DNA of 64,000 nt from Bufo bufo (lineage: Eukaryota; Chordata; Amphibia; Anura; Bufonidae), in the NCBI RefSeq assembly GCF_905171765.1, contig NC_053393.1, positions 61,907,371 through 61,971,370 of the forward strand. The letters run 5' to 3'. Positions 22,297-34,364 of this stretch are shown piece after piece (within the stretch, counting starts at the first letter, position 1; every line of letters begins with the position of its first letter). Made by a program: the position numbers and the translations under genes. Below the pieces are notes generated by a model. The model ran no database searches and was not told the DNA's origin. It saw only the letters and a list, made by a program, of their open reading frames with translations.

Positions 22297-22742
22297 AGGG
22301 GTTGTCCCATGAAAAATATTCTACAGTTTTCAAACCAGCATCTTGATCTGAATTCTTTTGTAATTTAATGTAATTAAAAATTTAGCCTAGCCACTGAGTT
22401 ATTTAATAAAATGTACTGTATATCGCCACCTGCTGTTTTTTTTATTTTTTATTATTATTTCTTTGTCCTGCTCACTGGGATGGCCGCACATGCTCAGTTT
22501 CATCCTTTAACTGCCTCCTGAGCTGTTATAGGGAGAGCATGGACCCCTTCCCCCTTCCCTAAGCTGCAGTAGAAAAGACACTCCCCTTGATTTGTCAGCT
22601 TGGTATAAATCTAGCAGAGCAATAAATGAGGAGATCTATAGATCTTTGTCAGGTGAAGGGCTGGTTCTAGCTTTGTTAGAAAGAGACTTTCATGGACTAT
22701 ATGAATATCTGATTTTCATTTTTTAGTCACAAGATAACCCCT
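22297..22742. mobile_element. MITE, TSD TTAA, TIR AGGGGTTGTCC
   Basis: Starts AGGGGTTGTCCCATGA and ends AAGATAACCCCT, flanked by TTAA at 22293-22296 and 22743-22746. About 446 bp, non-coding, inserted between gypsy protease and RNase H remnants. Termini resemble those at 34365-35034. Confidence 0.85.
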
Positions 22743-23681
22743 TTAACACACAAAATAGTTTCATGGAGGTAGAGTCCTGCTGAACAAGGTGCATTTAGTG
22801 AACTTAAGAGATGGCTTACCCGTGCCACAACTCTAGCCTCTTGTGATCTACCCCACCAACTTAAATCATTGTTGATGGCAGCCCTGTGGGGCTAGCTGCC
22901 ATCCATGTTCAGAGGCAACATGCAGGTGACTACAGTCCTGTTCAATATGCAGGCAGATCTTTTACTGATGTTGAGAGATGCTATTCTCAGACTAGGAAAG
23001 AAGCTTTTACTGTTGTTTGTAGAATGGTTTCACACATATCTTTATGGACTTGAGATACTTGACAGATCTTAAGCCCTTGGAGGTGATATACAGTATTCCC
23101 CTTGATCAAAACCATCGGACAGAAAGAAAGGTTCTCCATCTTTTACCGTATTTGTTTAAAATGAGATATAAACCTGGGCCTACAAATGCAGCAAATAAAC
23201 TTTAACAATTGCCCTCTTCCGCACCATCCCATAATCTAGCAGAAAAGAATATCCACTTTGTTGCTGCTAAAGCTGTTCCCCATGCATTGACCCCACGTGA
23301 GGTTGAGGATTGTTCAGTGGCAGATGAAGGATTCTCAAAGTTAAACAGTTAAAAATGAGCTGAGTATTGTAGCTCATTAATTCTGCGTGGAAACTGAATC
23401 ATGATGCCTGAGAAATTGGAAAAACAAGCTCTGCAAATAGCCCATGAAAGACCATGTATTGTGTTCACCAAACAGCAGTTATGTGAGAAGGTTTGGTGGC
23501 CAGGAATTGACAAGAATGTGAAACGTATGGTCTCCTTATGTTGAGCCAGTCAGCAGGGAGCAGCCAACCAGAACCAGTCACACATACTATTTTACCTAAT
23601 GGTTTATGGGAGGATCTGTGTACTGATTTGTGTGACTTCTCGTCTAGACACCACCACCTTCTAGTAGTTATGGATTATTAT

Positions 23682-23940
23682 TAGTGATGAGCGAAGCGAG
23701 CTTCAGATGCTACAACCGAAGTTGCTTAGTTCAAAACTTCAGATTAATTCTGTATGGAGATTTGTCTCAGAACAGCATTAAAATGTTCAGGCTCCAATAA
23801 GCTGAAATCAGTTATTCGCAAAGTCGAGAGAATTCATTGAATAACTTTGGTAGTTGATTTTTAAAATGGAAAACCACTTTAAAACTTGGAACCGAACTCG
23901 GCTTTCAACTGGTACCTCGGAACCGAAGCCAAAAGCTAGT
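23682..23940. mobile_element. hAT-type MITE in gypsy integrase
   Basis: Starts TAGTGATGAGCGAAGCGAGC at 23682, a common hAT-type terminus. It contains CGAAGTT/GAACCGAA subterminal motifs and interrupts integrase-coding remnants. The right end, near 23940, is not a clean inverted repeat, so the boundary is approximate. Confidence 0.6.
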
Positions 23941-24139
23941 AATTTTCACTAAAACAACTTTATGGACTGAAATGTATGGTTTTGAACATAATTTTGTTTC
24001 CCAAGGTTTGCCTAAACTTATTGAAAGTGACAATTGCTCACAGTTTACCTCTACTAAAATATTTTAGGTTTACCTAAAGAACATTTTATATCTTGGTACA
24101 AGCCCATAGTGTCCAAGTAAAGCCCCAGAACCTTACCAA

Positions 24140-24620
24140 ACTGCTTTATGGTGGTTCCAGAGCCTACTGGTCTTGAGAATTTTAGGTAAGCTGATGAAGG
24201 AAAGAAGATTTATGATGCACATTATGTTAACCACCAAACATATGACATTTTTGTGTTTCTTATATTCATGCTTAGCATTTCAAAGAGTTAATGGCTTAAT
24301 TATAGTGTCTCACAGTGTATCTCTGACACTGGGCAAGGCGAGTGGAGGATTGATTCTGGGATCGTTAGGCTCCCTCTTGCCTTTGTTTGAAGAGACTGAA
24401 AATGAGCCTCAAACCATCTAAGCTCCAGTCACTAAATGGATTAACTGATGGGCAGGACACATCTCATGAGATTATCAGTTAATCATCTGATTGGGCTAAG
24501 GAAATATAGGGTGTGTTTTTGTCCAGGGAAATAAAAAAAATCACCCGGACATGTGTGTGGGAAGTCTGTCTGTGTGTGGAGCCAAGCTACCTTGAAAAAG
24601 GACTATAAGTATTAAATGCT
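24140..24620. other. No gene recognised (possible tail of the decayed gypsy element)
   Basis: Contains an 82-codon open stretch (24173-24421) with no domain I recognise. Otherwise AT-rich sequence up to the hAT terminus at 24624. Confidence 0.4.
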
Positions 24621-25119
24621 AAGTAGTGTTGGGCGATCATGCTCGGCTGAAAAACATTTTGACTCGAGCATCGCGATGCTCGGCACATCACTGTGTTTGG
24701 CCGAACACCGCGTGTGCTCGAGCGCGATGTTCGAGTCTCCTTCCTGCATGTTTGTTTGCCAATAAACGTGCGGGGAAGTACTGGAGCTCACTCTGATGCC
24801 GTAGCCATGTTGGTTACTGGCATTACAGTGATTGGCTGGCTAGAACGTGTCATCAGGTGCTATATAGCACCCGATGACACGTGGTTCGGCTCAGTCTTAG
24901 TCAGGGCGAGCTGCAGCAGAAGGGACAGATAGTGTAGGGACAGGATTTTTTTTTTTTTTTAGGCAGGGAATAGTGTTGAAAGGTGTTAGAGACCCAAAAG
25001 TCCTTTTAAGGACTATTGTTTTATCTGGCTGCCATATATATTATTAGCGCAACCTGTGCTAAATTGTGTGCAATTGTTTGGCTGCTGCTGACAGTGAAAC
25101 CAACCTCTGCTACATCTGT

Positions 25120-25590
25120 TGTGTTACATTTGCACATCCTAAATATCTATGACATTCAGCGCAATTGTTTGGCCGCTGCTGATAGCAACATTACCTGCGC
25201 TACATCTGTAAAACGTTTGCGCATCCTAAGTATCTGTGACATTCAGTGTAATTTTTTTCTTAGCCGTTGGTGACGGCAACATTACCTGCGCTACATCTCC
25301 TGTATAACTTTTGCGCATCCTAAATATCTGTGACATTTAGTGTAATTTTTTCTTAGCCGTTGGTGACGGCGACATTACCTGCGCTACATCTCCTGTATAA
25401 CTTTTGCGCATCCTAAATATCTGTGACATTTAGTGTCATTTTTTCTTAGCCGTTGGTGACGGCGACATTACCTGCACTACATCTCCTGTATAACTTTTGC
25501 GCATCCTAAATATCTGTGACATTCAGTGTAATTTTTTCTGAGCTGCTAGTGACAGCCACATTACCTGCGCTACATCTCCTGTGCAGTATG
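25120..25590. repeat. 93-bp minisatellite (about 5 units) in a hAT
   Basis: Unit GTGACATTCAGTGTAATTTT, TTAGCCGTTGGTGACGGC, ATTACCTGCGCTACATCTCC, TTTTGCGCATCCTAAATATC. The GACATT anchor falls at about 25238, 25332, 25425 and 25518, a spacing of 93-94 bp. Confidence 0.92.
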
Positions 25591-25805
25591 CCCTCTCCCC
25601 TAATTTTTTTGAGTGTAAGCTCAGCAGCAGACCCTCACCCCTAATGTTTTAGATGGTCAGATCAGCAGCAGGCCCTCTCCCCTAATGTTTTAGAGGGTCA
25701 GCTCAGCAGCAGACCATTACCCCTAATGCTTTAGAGGATCACCAGCAGGCCCTCGTTCCTAATGTTTTTGAGGGTCACCAGCAAGCCATCAATCATAATT
25801 TTTCA
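25590..25805. repeat. ~44-bp minisatellite (about 5 units)
   Basis: Repeated phrases CAGCAGGCCCTCTCCCCTAA and TGTTTTAGAGGGTCAGCTC with variation, directly following the 93-bp array. Confidence 0.8.
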
Positions 25806-25841
25806 AGGGTCTGTATGATGCCCTCCTTTATCTCATATCTA

Positions 25842-27115
25842 CAGTGCTGCCCATAATTATTCATACCCCTGGCAAATTTTGACTTAAAGTTACTTGTATT
25901 CAACCAGCAAGTAATTTTTTGATGGGAAATGACATAGGTGTCTCCCAAAAGATAATAAGACGATGTACAAGAGGCATTATTGTGGGGGAAAAAAAACATT
26001 TCTCAGCTTTTATTTACATTTGAGCAAAAAGTGTCCAGTCCAAAATTATTCATACCCTTTTCAATAATCAATAGAAAAGCTTTTATTGGCTATTACAGGA
26101 ATCAAACGCTTCCTATAATTGCAGACCAGCTTTTTGCATGTCTCCACAGGTATTTTTGCCCATTCATCTTTAGCAATGAGCTCCAAATCTTTCAGGTTGG
26201 AGGGTCTTCTTGCCATCACCCTGATCTTTAGCTCTCTCCACAGATTCTCAATTGGATTCAAGTCTGGACTCTGGCTGGGCCACTCCAAAACGTTAATGTT
26301 GTTGCCTGCTAACCAATTCTTCACCACTTTTGCTGTGTGTTTTGGGTCATTGTCATGCTGAAATGTCCACTGGTGCCCAAGGCCAAGTTTCTCTGCAGAC
26401 TGCCTGATGTTGTCGTTGAGAATCCTCATGTATTGCTCTTTTTTCATGGTGCCATTTACTGTGATTAGGTTCCCTGATCCATTGGCTGAAAACACCCCCA
26501 AAGCATTAGGTTCCCACCACCATGTTTGACAGTGGGGATGGTGTTCTTTGAGTTCAAGGCTTCTCCTTTTTTACGCCAAATGAAGGAAACATCATTGTGA
26601 CCAAACTATTCAATTTTTGTTTCATCTGACCATAACACAGAAGACCAGAAGTCTTCTTCTTTGTCCAGATGAGCTTTTGCAAAGGCCAAGCGAGCTTTTG
26701 TGTGCCTTATCTGGAGAAGTGGTGTCCTCCTTGGTCTGCATTGTGCAGTGTCCGTTGGATTGTCTGCCTTGAGACATTGCCACCAGCAGAGCCCAGATTC
26801 ACCAGGATGGCCTTGGTGGTGATCCTTGGATTCTTTTTCACCTCTCTGAATATTCTCCTGGCCAGCACAGGTGTCACTTTTGGCTTCCGACCATGTCCTC
26901 TGAGATTTTCCACAGTGCGGAACATCTTGTATTTTTTGCTCAAATGTAAATAAAAGCTGAGAAATGTTTTTTTTTCACAATAATGCCTCTTGTACATCGT
27001 CTTATCTTTTGGGAGACACCTATGTCATTTTCCGTCAAAAAATTACTTGCTGGTTGAATAAAAGTAACTTTAAGTCAAAATTTGACAGGGGGATGAATAA
27101 TTATGGGCAGCACTG
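25842..27115 (-). mobile_element. Tc1-like transposon, full length, TSD TA
   Basis: Termini CAGTGCTGCCCATAATTATT and its complement (AATAATTATGGGCAGCACTG) at 25842 and 27115, flanked by TA (25840-25841 and 27116-27117). The inverted repeats extend for well over 100 bp. It carries a minus-strand transposase and is inserted in the first bases of a Helitron, so it is the youngest element of this nest. Confidence 0.95.
26061..26997 (-). pseudogene. Tc1-like transposase, broken in the middle
   Basis: The N-terminal part (26997-26707) has the paired-like DNA-binding region (GRKPKVTPVLARRI, SAGGNVSRQTIQRTL). The C-terminal part (26501-26061) has the catalytic motifs FQHDNDPKHTA and WPSQSPDLNPIENLWRELK and ends normally. 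Frame changes and stops at about 26700-26505 remove the segment carrying the first catalytic Asp from a continuous frame. A different Tc1 family from the one at 14119-18609. Confidence 0.9.
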
Positions 27116-27399
27116 TATATAAAAATTAATTTCTGTCTGTCTAGACATCTGTCTGTCTGTCTGGACGTTCTTTATACTCGACCAAACAACTGGACCGATC
27201 GTCACCAAATTTGGCAATTCAGGTATCCGGGAAGGGTTTAGATCGGGTCTCAGCTCTCTAGGACGTACCATTCCTGAGATATTCCCCCAAAATTACCCAT
27301 ATTAGCCAATACAAGCCAGCAAATATTTCTCTTCAAATCCCAAATGCCATAAACACAGTTTTACTCCAGGTTTCCATAACAACCCAGCCATTTTTCTTT

Positions 27400-28440
27400 A
27401 CTGCTTAAAGGGGTGGGCACTGTGGAGGTCACTGTTTTTAAAGGGGCGGGCACAGTAGAGGTCACTGTTATTAAAGGGGCGGGCACTGTGGAGGTCACTG
27501 TTATTAAATGGGCGGGCACTGTGGAAGTCACTGTTATTAAATGGGCGGGCACTGTGGAGGTCACTGTTATTAAAAAGGCGGGCACTGTGAAAGTCCCTGT
27601 TAAAGGGGCTGGCACTGTGAAAGTCACTGTTAAAGGGGCATCACTGTGAAAGTCGCTGTTAAAGGGGCGGTCACTGTGAAAGTCACTGTTAAAGGGGCGG
27701 TCACTGTGAAAGTCACTGTTAAAGGGGCGGTTACTGTGAAGTCATTGTTAAAGGGGCGGTCACTGTGAAAGTCACTGTTAAAGGGGCGGTCACTGTGAAA
27801 GTCACTGTTAAAGGGGCGGTCACTGTGAAAGTCACTGTTAAAAGGGCGGTCACTGTGAAAGTCACTGTTAAAGGGATGGTCACTGTGAAAATCACTGTTA
27901 AAGGGGAGTCCACTGTGAAAGTCACTGTTAAAGGGGCGGTCACTGTGAAAGTCACTGTTAAAGGGGCGGTCACTGTAAAAGTCACAGTTAAAGGGACGGT
28001 AACTTTGAAAGTCACTATTGAAGGGGCGGTCACTGTGAAAGTCAATGTTAAAGGGGCGGTCACTGTTAAAGGGGCGGTCACTGTAAAAGTCACTTTTAAA
28101 CAGGTCTCTGTGAAAGTCACTGTTAAAGGGACGGTCACAGTGAAAGTCACTTTAAAAGGGGTGGGCATTGTAGAGGTCTCTGTTAAAGGGGCCGACACTG
28201 TTGAATTCACTGTTAAAAGGGCGGGCACTATGAAGGTCACTGTAAAAGGGGTGGTCAATGCTAAAGAGGCGGTCACTGTTAAAGGGACGGGCACTGTGGA
28301 GGTCACTGTTAAAGGGGCGGGCACTGTAAAGATCATTGTTAAAGGGGCAAGCACTGTGGAGGTCAATGTTAAAGGGACGGCAACTGTGGAGGTCAATGTT
28401 AAAGGGGCGGGTACAGTAGAGATCACTGTTATGGGGAAAA
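27400..28440. repeat. 30-bp minisatellite (~34 units) inside the Helitron
   Basis: Unit about GTTAAAGGGGCGGTCACTGT plus GAAAGTCACT, 30 bp, repeated with point changes and occasional indels. As 30 is a multiple of three, long reading frames appear on both strands (Val/Thr/Lys/Gly decapeptides on plus, Thr/Val/Phe on minus). These are best read as by-products. Confidence 0.95.
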
Positions 28441-28994
28441 CTGTCAATATCTTTTTACGACACACAGAAACATAAAATGAAATAGATGAAATATACCCGT
28501 GCAAAGTCGGGTCGTTCTGCTATTGTGTAATAAAGGGTGTATTGTAGTGCCGCTTCCTTGTAACTTTTGGCAGCCCTTTCACTTAGTGGTTAGGCTTTAT
28601 GAGTGTAGGAGTCCCACTACCTGAACAATTGTACCACAATGTGAATGAGGCCCTCCTTTATGTGATATACAGGTTGTATTGTTGTGCCTCTTCCTTGTAA
28701 TTTTTGGCAGCACTTGCACTTTATATACAAGTAAATATACAGGAAAGAATGTTTCCTAACAATTTTTCATCTAAAATCGATTTTATCTTTGGTTTTGTGC
28801 GTATTATTGTCAGTCTGTAAAAGTGGCGTACTACTCGGACATCGTTCCCAGCAGCGACCTGGGAGTCCAAGATGCATCCAGACATCCTCCCAATGCTGTT
28901 CCCGAACCATTTCAGTGGTGTTTCCATCAATTTCTGACCTTTTCCTCTGAACCGGGCACCCTCCCCTCTTCAGAGCAGGGGGTGCCTGGTTTAA

Positions 28995-31345
28995 CCCCTT
29001 CAGGACACAGCCTTATTTCACCTTAAGGACCAGGCCATTTTTTGCAAATTTTACCAGTGTCACTTTAAGTGCTGATAACTTTAAAACGCTTTGACTTATC
29101 CAGGCCATTCTGAGATAGTTTTTTCGCCACAAATTGTACTTCATGACACTGGTAAAATGAAGTAAAAAAAAAAATCATTTTTATTTATAAAAAAATACCA
29201 AATTTACCAAACATTTGTAAAAAATTGCAAATTTCCAAGTTTTAATTTCTCTACTTCTATAATACATAGTAATACCTCCAAAAATAGTTTGTAATTACTT
29301 TACATTCCCCATATGTCTACTTTATGTTTGGATTATTTTGGAAATTATATTTTATTTTTTGGGGATGTTACAAGGCTTAGAAGTTTAGAAGTAAATCTTG
29401 AAATTTTTCAGAAATTTTCAAAAACCCAATTTTTAGGGAGCAGTTCAGGTCTGAAGTCACTTTGCGAGGCTTACATAATAGAAACCACCCAAAAATGACC
29501 CCATTCTATAAACTACACCCCTCAAGGTATTCAAAACTGATTTTACAAACATCGTTAACCCTTTAGGTGTGCCACAAGAATTAATGGAAAATAGAGATAC
29601 AATTTCACTTTTTTGGCAGATTTTCCATTTTAATATTTTTTTTCCAGTTACAAAGCAAGGGTTAACAGCCAAACCAAACTTAATATTTATGGCTCTGATT
29701 CTGTAGTTTACAGAAACACCCCATATGTGGTCGTAAACCACTGTACGGGTACACGGCAGAGCGCAGAAGGAAATGAATGCCATATACGGTTTTTGGAAGG
29801 CAGGTTTTCCTGGACTGTTTTTTTTTACACCATGTCTCATTTGAAGCCCCCCTGATGCACCCCTAGCCCTTTGAGGACCAAGGTACGTATTTGTCCCATG
29901 TTTTTAATTGCCTCTATCATCTGATTAAGAACTTAAAATACTTTTTTGTTTGTTTTTTTGGTTTGAGTCAAAATATTAGTTCTTATCAACAAATGGATCT
30001 AGCTTTTTACAAGTTATTTAATGAAATGGCTTAGTTACAGCAACTAAAGTGTACGAACTTTAAAAAAAAAAATAATCTTATGGTCCTCAAAGGGCTAGAG
30101 TAGAGTGACCCCATCTAACAAACTACACCCCTCAAGATATTCAAAACTGATTTTACAAACATCGTTAACCCTTTAGGTGTTCCACAAGAGTTAATGGAAA
30201 ATGGTGATAACATTTCAGAATTTAGATTTTTGGGCAAATTTTAATCCATTTTTCCAGTAACAAAGCAAGGGTTAACAGCCAAACAAAACGCTATATTTAT
30301 GGCCCTGATTCTGTAGTTTACAGAAACACCCCATATGTGGTCGTAAACTGCTGTACGGGCACACGGCAGGGCGCAGAAGGAAAGGAATGCCATACGGTTT
30401 TTGACACCATGTCCCATTTGAAGCCCCCCTGATGCACCCCTAGAGTAGAAACTCCAAAAAAGTGACCCAATTTTAGAAACTAGGGGATAGGATGGCAGTA
30501 TTGTTGGTACTAGTTTAGGGTACATATGATTTTTGGTTGCTCTATATTACACTTTTTTTGAGGCAAGGTAACAATAAATAGCTGTTTTGGCACCGTTTTT
30601 ATTTTTTGTTATTTACAACATTCATCTGACAGGTTAGATCATGTGATATTTTTATAGACCAGGTTGTCACGGATGCCGCGATACCTAATATGTATACTTT
30701 TTTTTTATTTATGTAAGTTTTACACAATGATTTCTTTTTTTGAAACCAAAAAAAATTATGTTTTAGTGTTTCCATAGTCTGAGAGCCATAATTTTTTCAG
30801 TTTTTAGGCGATTACCTTGGGTAGGGTATGATTTTGCAGGATGAGATGACGGTTTTATTGGCACTATTTTGGGGTGCGTGTGACTTTTTGATCGCTTGCT
30901 ATTACACTTTTTGTGATGTAAGGTGACAAAAAATAGCTTTTTTTACACCGTTTTTATTTTTATTTTTTTACGGTATTCACCTGAGGGGTTAGGTCATGTA
31001 ATTTTTTTTATAGAGCAAGTTATTACGGACGCTGCAATACCTAATATGTATACTTTTTTTTTATTTATGTAAGTTTTACACAATGATTTCATTTTTGAAG
31101 CAAAAAAAAAAACATGTTTTAGTGTTTCCATAGACTGAGAGCCATAATTTTTTCAGTTTTTAGGCTATTACCTTGGGTAGGGTATGATTTTTGCAGGATG
31201 AAATGACGATTTTATTGACACTATTTTGGGGTGCGTGTGACTTTTTAATCGCTTGCTATTACACTTTTTGTGATGTAAGGTGACAAAAAATTGCTTATTG
31301 AGCACAGTTTTTTTTTTTTTTTACGGTGTTCATCTGAGGGGTTAG
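28995..31345. mobile_element. piggyBac-type long non-coding element, right end missing
   Basis: Starts CCCCTTCAGGACACAGCC directly after TTAA (28991-28994). The sequence is the reverse-orientation counterpart of the right half of the piggyBac at 45917-62449 (about 60250-62449). It contains duplicated blocks: about 29500-29870 versus 30110-30440 (CTACACCCCTCAAGGTATTC ... CCATATGTGGTCGTAAAC), and 30660-30990 versus 31015-31330 (ACCTAATATGTATACTTTTT). Similarity ends at about 31345 without a terminus. No coding capacity. Confidence 0.75.
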
Positions 31346-34300
31346 CATAGGTAGGCGTCCCAACAGTTATATATATATAAGAGTATAGCACTTTGTATTG
31401 ACCCACAGAGAAGTGCAAATTGGTCTAGTCAAGGGGAGGGAGTGATAGGTGGTGTCTGGTATATTGTGCCAAGGCAAGTGTCCCCCAATAAAGAGATAAA
31501 GTATTGCTTCAAAAAGACCACTCTAACAAATTGTCTACTTTTTTTGAGCCCCAATTCTGTTTACTAAAATAAAAATAGTTACTCAAGTGTTTTTGGAGAA
31601 TTTGGATGGACACATAATAGTACAGAATTCATCTTTTCAAGAATAAAAATGTTAATTCAAAATGTCAAGTGATGGAAGATTGTGAAGCAGCAGAAAACAG
31701 CAGTGGTACTCCTGGTACTTCTGAGACCAAACATTCACATCAGAGTCACCAAGAGTTCAGCAAGCAACTAAACCTCATGCATACGGTAGCTTAAAGAGGT
31801 TTTTTCAGGTTCCTGGAAACCCATTTTAAAGACTATTGTAATAGTGATCTTCCACTTGCACCATGGTTCCATCTATGCCAGTGTCAGTTGCTTGTGGGTT
31901 TAAAGCCGTGCCGTTGTATTCAATGCTGGTTCATGTTGCCAATGCTCCATGTGTCCTGGTCCCAGTTTCTATTGGTGTGAGTTGTGCCAATCTATATATA
32001 CTCCTCCTCAGTTCTGTACTGAAATGATTAATCCTTCCTTTGCTGTGTGTGTGTGTGTCTGCATTTGTTTGCTTGATTAATCAGTTCATTAAGTCTGCCA
32101 TTTAGTCTTGAGTTCTATGTCAGTTTGGTGAATGTCTCGTGAGTGCGGTGGCCTGCCCTTATTGTGCAATTATGTATGTCTTTCTTACCATATTTTGCTT
32201 TGGTCCATTTGGAGTCTGTCTGGGCCTTAGTCATAGTCCTAGTTCGTAGCTTGGGTTTGTTCTAGTTATGTTCATGTCTGAATTTTGACTTTGCGACCTC
32301 GCCATTGTTTGTGCTCTGCTTGAGTCTGCATGGAGCTTTCTGTGTATCTGTGCTTCTGTCTGTATTTCTGTTCAGCTGTAAGTTAGTTTAGTCATGTATT
32401 TGCTTGTCTGAACAATGTCCAAGTTCCTGTAGTCCGTTCCTAAAGTCTGTATGTCCAAGGTCCGGAAGTTTGTTCCTAAAGTCCCTCTTGCCCAGTTCTG
32501 TTATGTCTGAACAGTATCAAAGTCCATTCCTGAAGTCCATGTGTCCAAGTACATGAAGTCCATATATTTTGCCTGGCTCTGTATTTTGCCATGCCAATGT
32601 CTCTGTTGCTTTGTACTATCATTTCTCACACTAGTTGGTCATTTGGCAAATACAGTGATGCCATCCCAGGAGGTAGCACTCTGGCCGGTAAACCGCAGCA
32701 AAGTTCACATCCCTGTACAATGGTTAAAGGGTGAATACCTTGCAGGAGCCAGAATAACTCTCTTATGGTATGGGCCAAAATCAAACTGGTTACTTGGCAC
32801 AGTGGTTCCACAACCATTGTCTGCACACAAGTCTGTAACAACTATTCACAGGGACAAGAATTTCAAACTTAATATGTTATTTGTTTCGCTGGATGATTAA
32901 TTTCACATGCACCATCTGTTATTGGTATTGATTTTTGTTAATAGTTAAAACTTCAAGGAGACAAAGAATGTAGTGTATTCTGGGCAATAATGTGTTAAAA
33001 GATTTTTTTTCGAGATTTTTCTTTCTGAAATTAGGCCACAATTTTTAGATGCAGTTGTTGTTTTTTTGTTTGTTTTATTATGCAGATTGGAGAACCTCTG
33101 CCCATCTTTACTTTGAGAGGCTCTGCTTTTTTATCACCCAGTCACGTGACTTAGTAGCAAATTGCTCCTCAGGCTGTTTTTTATTTTTTTGATTTACTAC
33201 CTCCTGCTTTTCCAGGCTTTTTATGCCTGTGTCCCAGCTTTTTTGAGATGTGTTCCTGCCATCAAGTTCTACATGAGTAAAATATTTTCATGAACTGGTA
33301 AAATTCTCACTTTCAACATCTGATATGTGTATTGTGAATAAAATATGGATCTATTAGATTTGCAAATCATTGCAATCTATTTTTATTTATTTACATTTTG
33401 CACAATTTTTCTTAGTCCCAACATGTTTGGAATTAGGTTGCATTGCATATATTACTATATTTTATAGCAAATGATCCAAACTTGCATAAAGGTGAACTGG
33501 CGTTTTAAGTTCAAGGTGACATAATAAAGTTAAGTAAACTTCAATTCTCTCTTGATTCCTTTAATTCTGCCATAGTCTTTTACTGTGTCACTTTGATTCT
33601 AATAGCCTCTTACGGTGCTGTATTATGCCACATGATACTGTATATTGTTCTAACTTTAGTAGCATCATTCATTTGTTTGCGTCTCTCAGATTGGATATTG
33701 TGAATACTGGCTGACATAGAACACGCTTACACAAAGAGAAAAAGTACAAGATCGGCTACAAGATACAGTGTTGCATTTTATAAATCACTGACTTTTAAAT
33801 GTAAAAAATGACATATTTAAGATTTTTGCTGTCAGTAGCATTGTAAATTTCCCTGAGAAACTGACAATTGCATATTACTGCAGTGTTGGCTCTGTTTCAA
33901 GGGAGAAAAGAAATAAGAATATCATGTAACTTCTGACGTCTATTAGCAAATATAATATTGTATCTAGCTGAAGAGTGAGGAATGATAAGGGGACTTGAAA
34001 GGATTCCTGCCCTAACCATGGTTTCTGTACCATATGGGAGCTACATTTGGAAATTGGTAGATTGGCAGGATATGTATGTAACCAGCCTATTCTGGTCTTT
34101 ATAATTATTTCATTTCTATACTGGTAATAAATTATTCTGCCTTTAGATCATTTTTGTACTTTTACAGTTAGTTTTTTTCAGGAAAACAATTTAGCAAAAA
34201 AATTAAAATATTGCAAAATATTTTGAACAATGTGCAAGTGCCTAGACTAGAGTAATTAGTCAGAAAATGCTTCCAGAAGCTACATGCTTTTACTTTGTTG

Positions 34301-34360
34301 TATTGCTTTGAAGAAGGGGGAAATTGATTCTAACCCTCAAAACCTGTTGAGATGATTTTA
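31345..34360. other. No gene recognised; AT-rich DNA with old repeat remnants
   Basis: Holds a stretch with short repeats of GTCCAAG and TTCCTAAAGTC (32400-32560), possibly from an old LTR-like element, and a Tc1-like 3' remnant listed separately. Short open frames at 32541-32900 have no recognisable domain. Confidence 0.5.
33180..33445. mobile_element. Tc1/mariner-like 3' remnant
   Basis: Contains CAGCTTTTTTGAGATGTGTT, ATCTGATATGTGTATTGTGA and a terminal stretch CATTTTGCACAATTTTTC...CCAACATG, resembling the 3' untranslated end and terminus of vertebrate Tc1/mariner copies. No transposase sequence remains. Confidence 0.4.
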
Positions 34361-34364
34361 TTAA

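Larger units (their letters stand above)
22040..24140 (+). pseudogene. Decayed Ty3/gypsy element: protease, RNase H and integrase remnants
   Basis: A second, much older gypsy-like element. 22085-22279 encodes a retropepsin segment with the active-site motif LIDSGATCNIM. After a MITE (22297-22742), 22920-23215 reads as RNase H (PVQYAGRSFTD, YSQTRKEAFTVV, then a KPGPTNAANKL-like end across frame changes). 23400-23560 gives an integrase zinc-finger block (CEKVWWPGIDKNVKRMV), and 23960-24140 part of the integrase core (GLPKLIESDNCSQFTS), after a second MITE at about 23682-23940. Reverse transcriptase is not recognisable. Many stops; no LTR was identified. Independent of the element at the window start. 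Confidence 0.75.
25838..28523. mobile_element. Non-autonomous Helitron, split by a Tc1 four bases from its 5' end
   Basis: Joining the flanks of the Tc1 insertion (TCTA at 25838-25841 and TATAAAAATTAATTTCTGTC at about 27118) gives a typical Helitron 5' end, TCTATATAAAAATTAATTTC, with CTGTCTGTC repeats. The 3' end at about 28490-28523 has a hairpin-forming CCCG TGCAAAGT CGGG followed by CGTTCTGCTAT, close to the Helitron CTRR terminus. There is no target duplication and the element sits between A and T, as rolling-circle insertion predicts. The interior is a 30-bp minisatellite; no Rep/helicase gene is present. The terminal CTAT instead of CTAG lowers certainty. Confidence 0.7.
24624..28815. 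mobile_element. Non-autonomous hAT with minisatellites, interrupted by a Helitron
   Basis: The left terminus TAGTGTTGGGCGATCATGCT at 24624 is followed by CGAGCATCGCGATGCTCGG-type palindromic subterminal repeats, a hAT signature. Two minisatellites follow. The flanks of the Helitron (CCCTCCTTTATCTCATA on the left; GTATTGTAGTGCCGCTTCCTTGTAA on the right) belong to one continuous hAT body, since a related version without insertion is seen at 28650-28700. The right terminus is not recognised; the stretch fades before the piggyBac-type TTAA at 28991. Confidence 0.6.

Noticed and set aside
27731..28504. Long open frames on both strands with Val/Thr repeats (236 and 257 codons)
   Set aside because: They follow from a 30-bp minisatellite whose period is a multiple of three. 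There is no domain, both strands are open, and the array lies in a non-coding Helitron.
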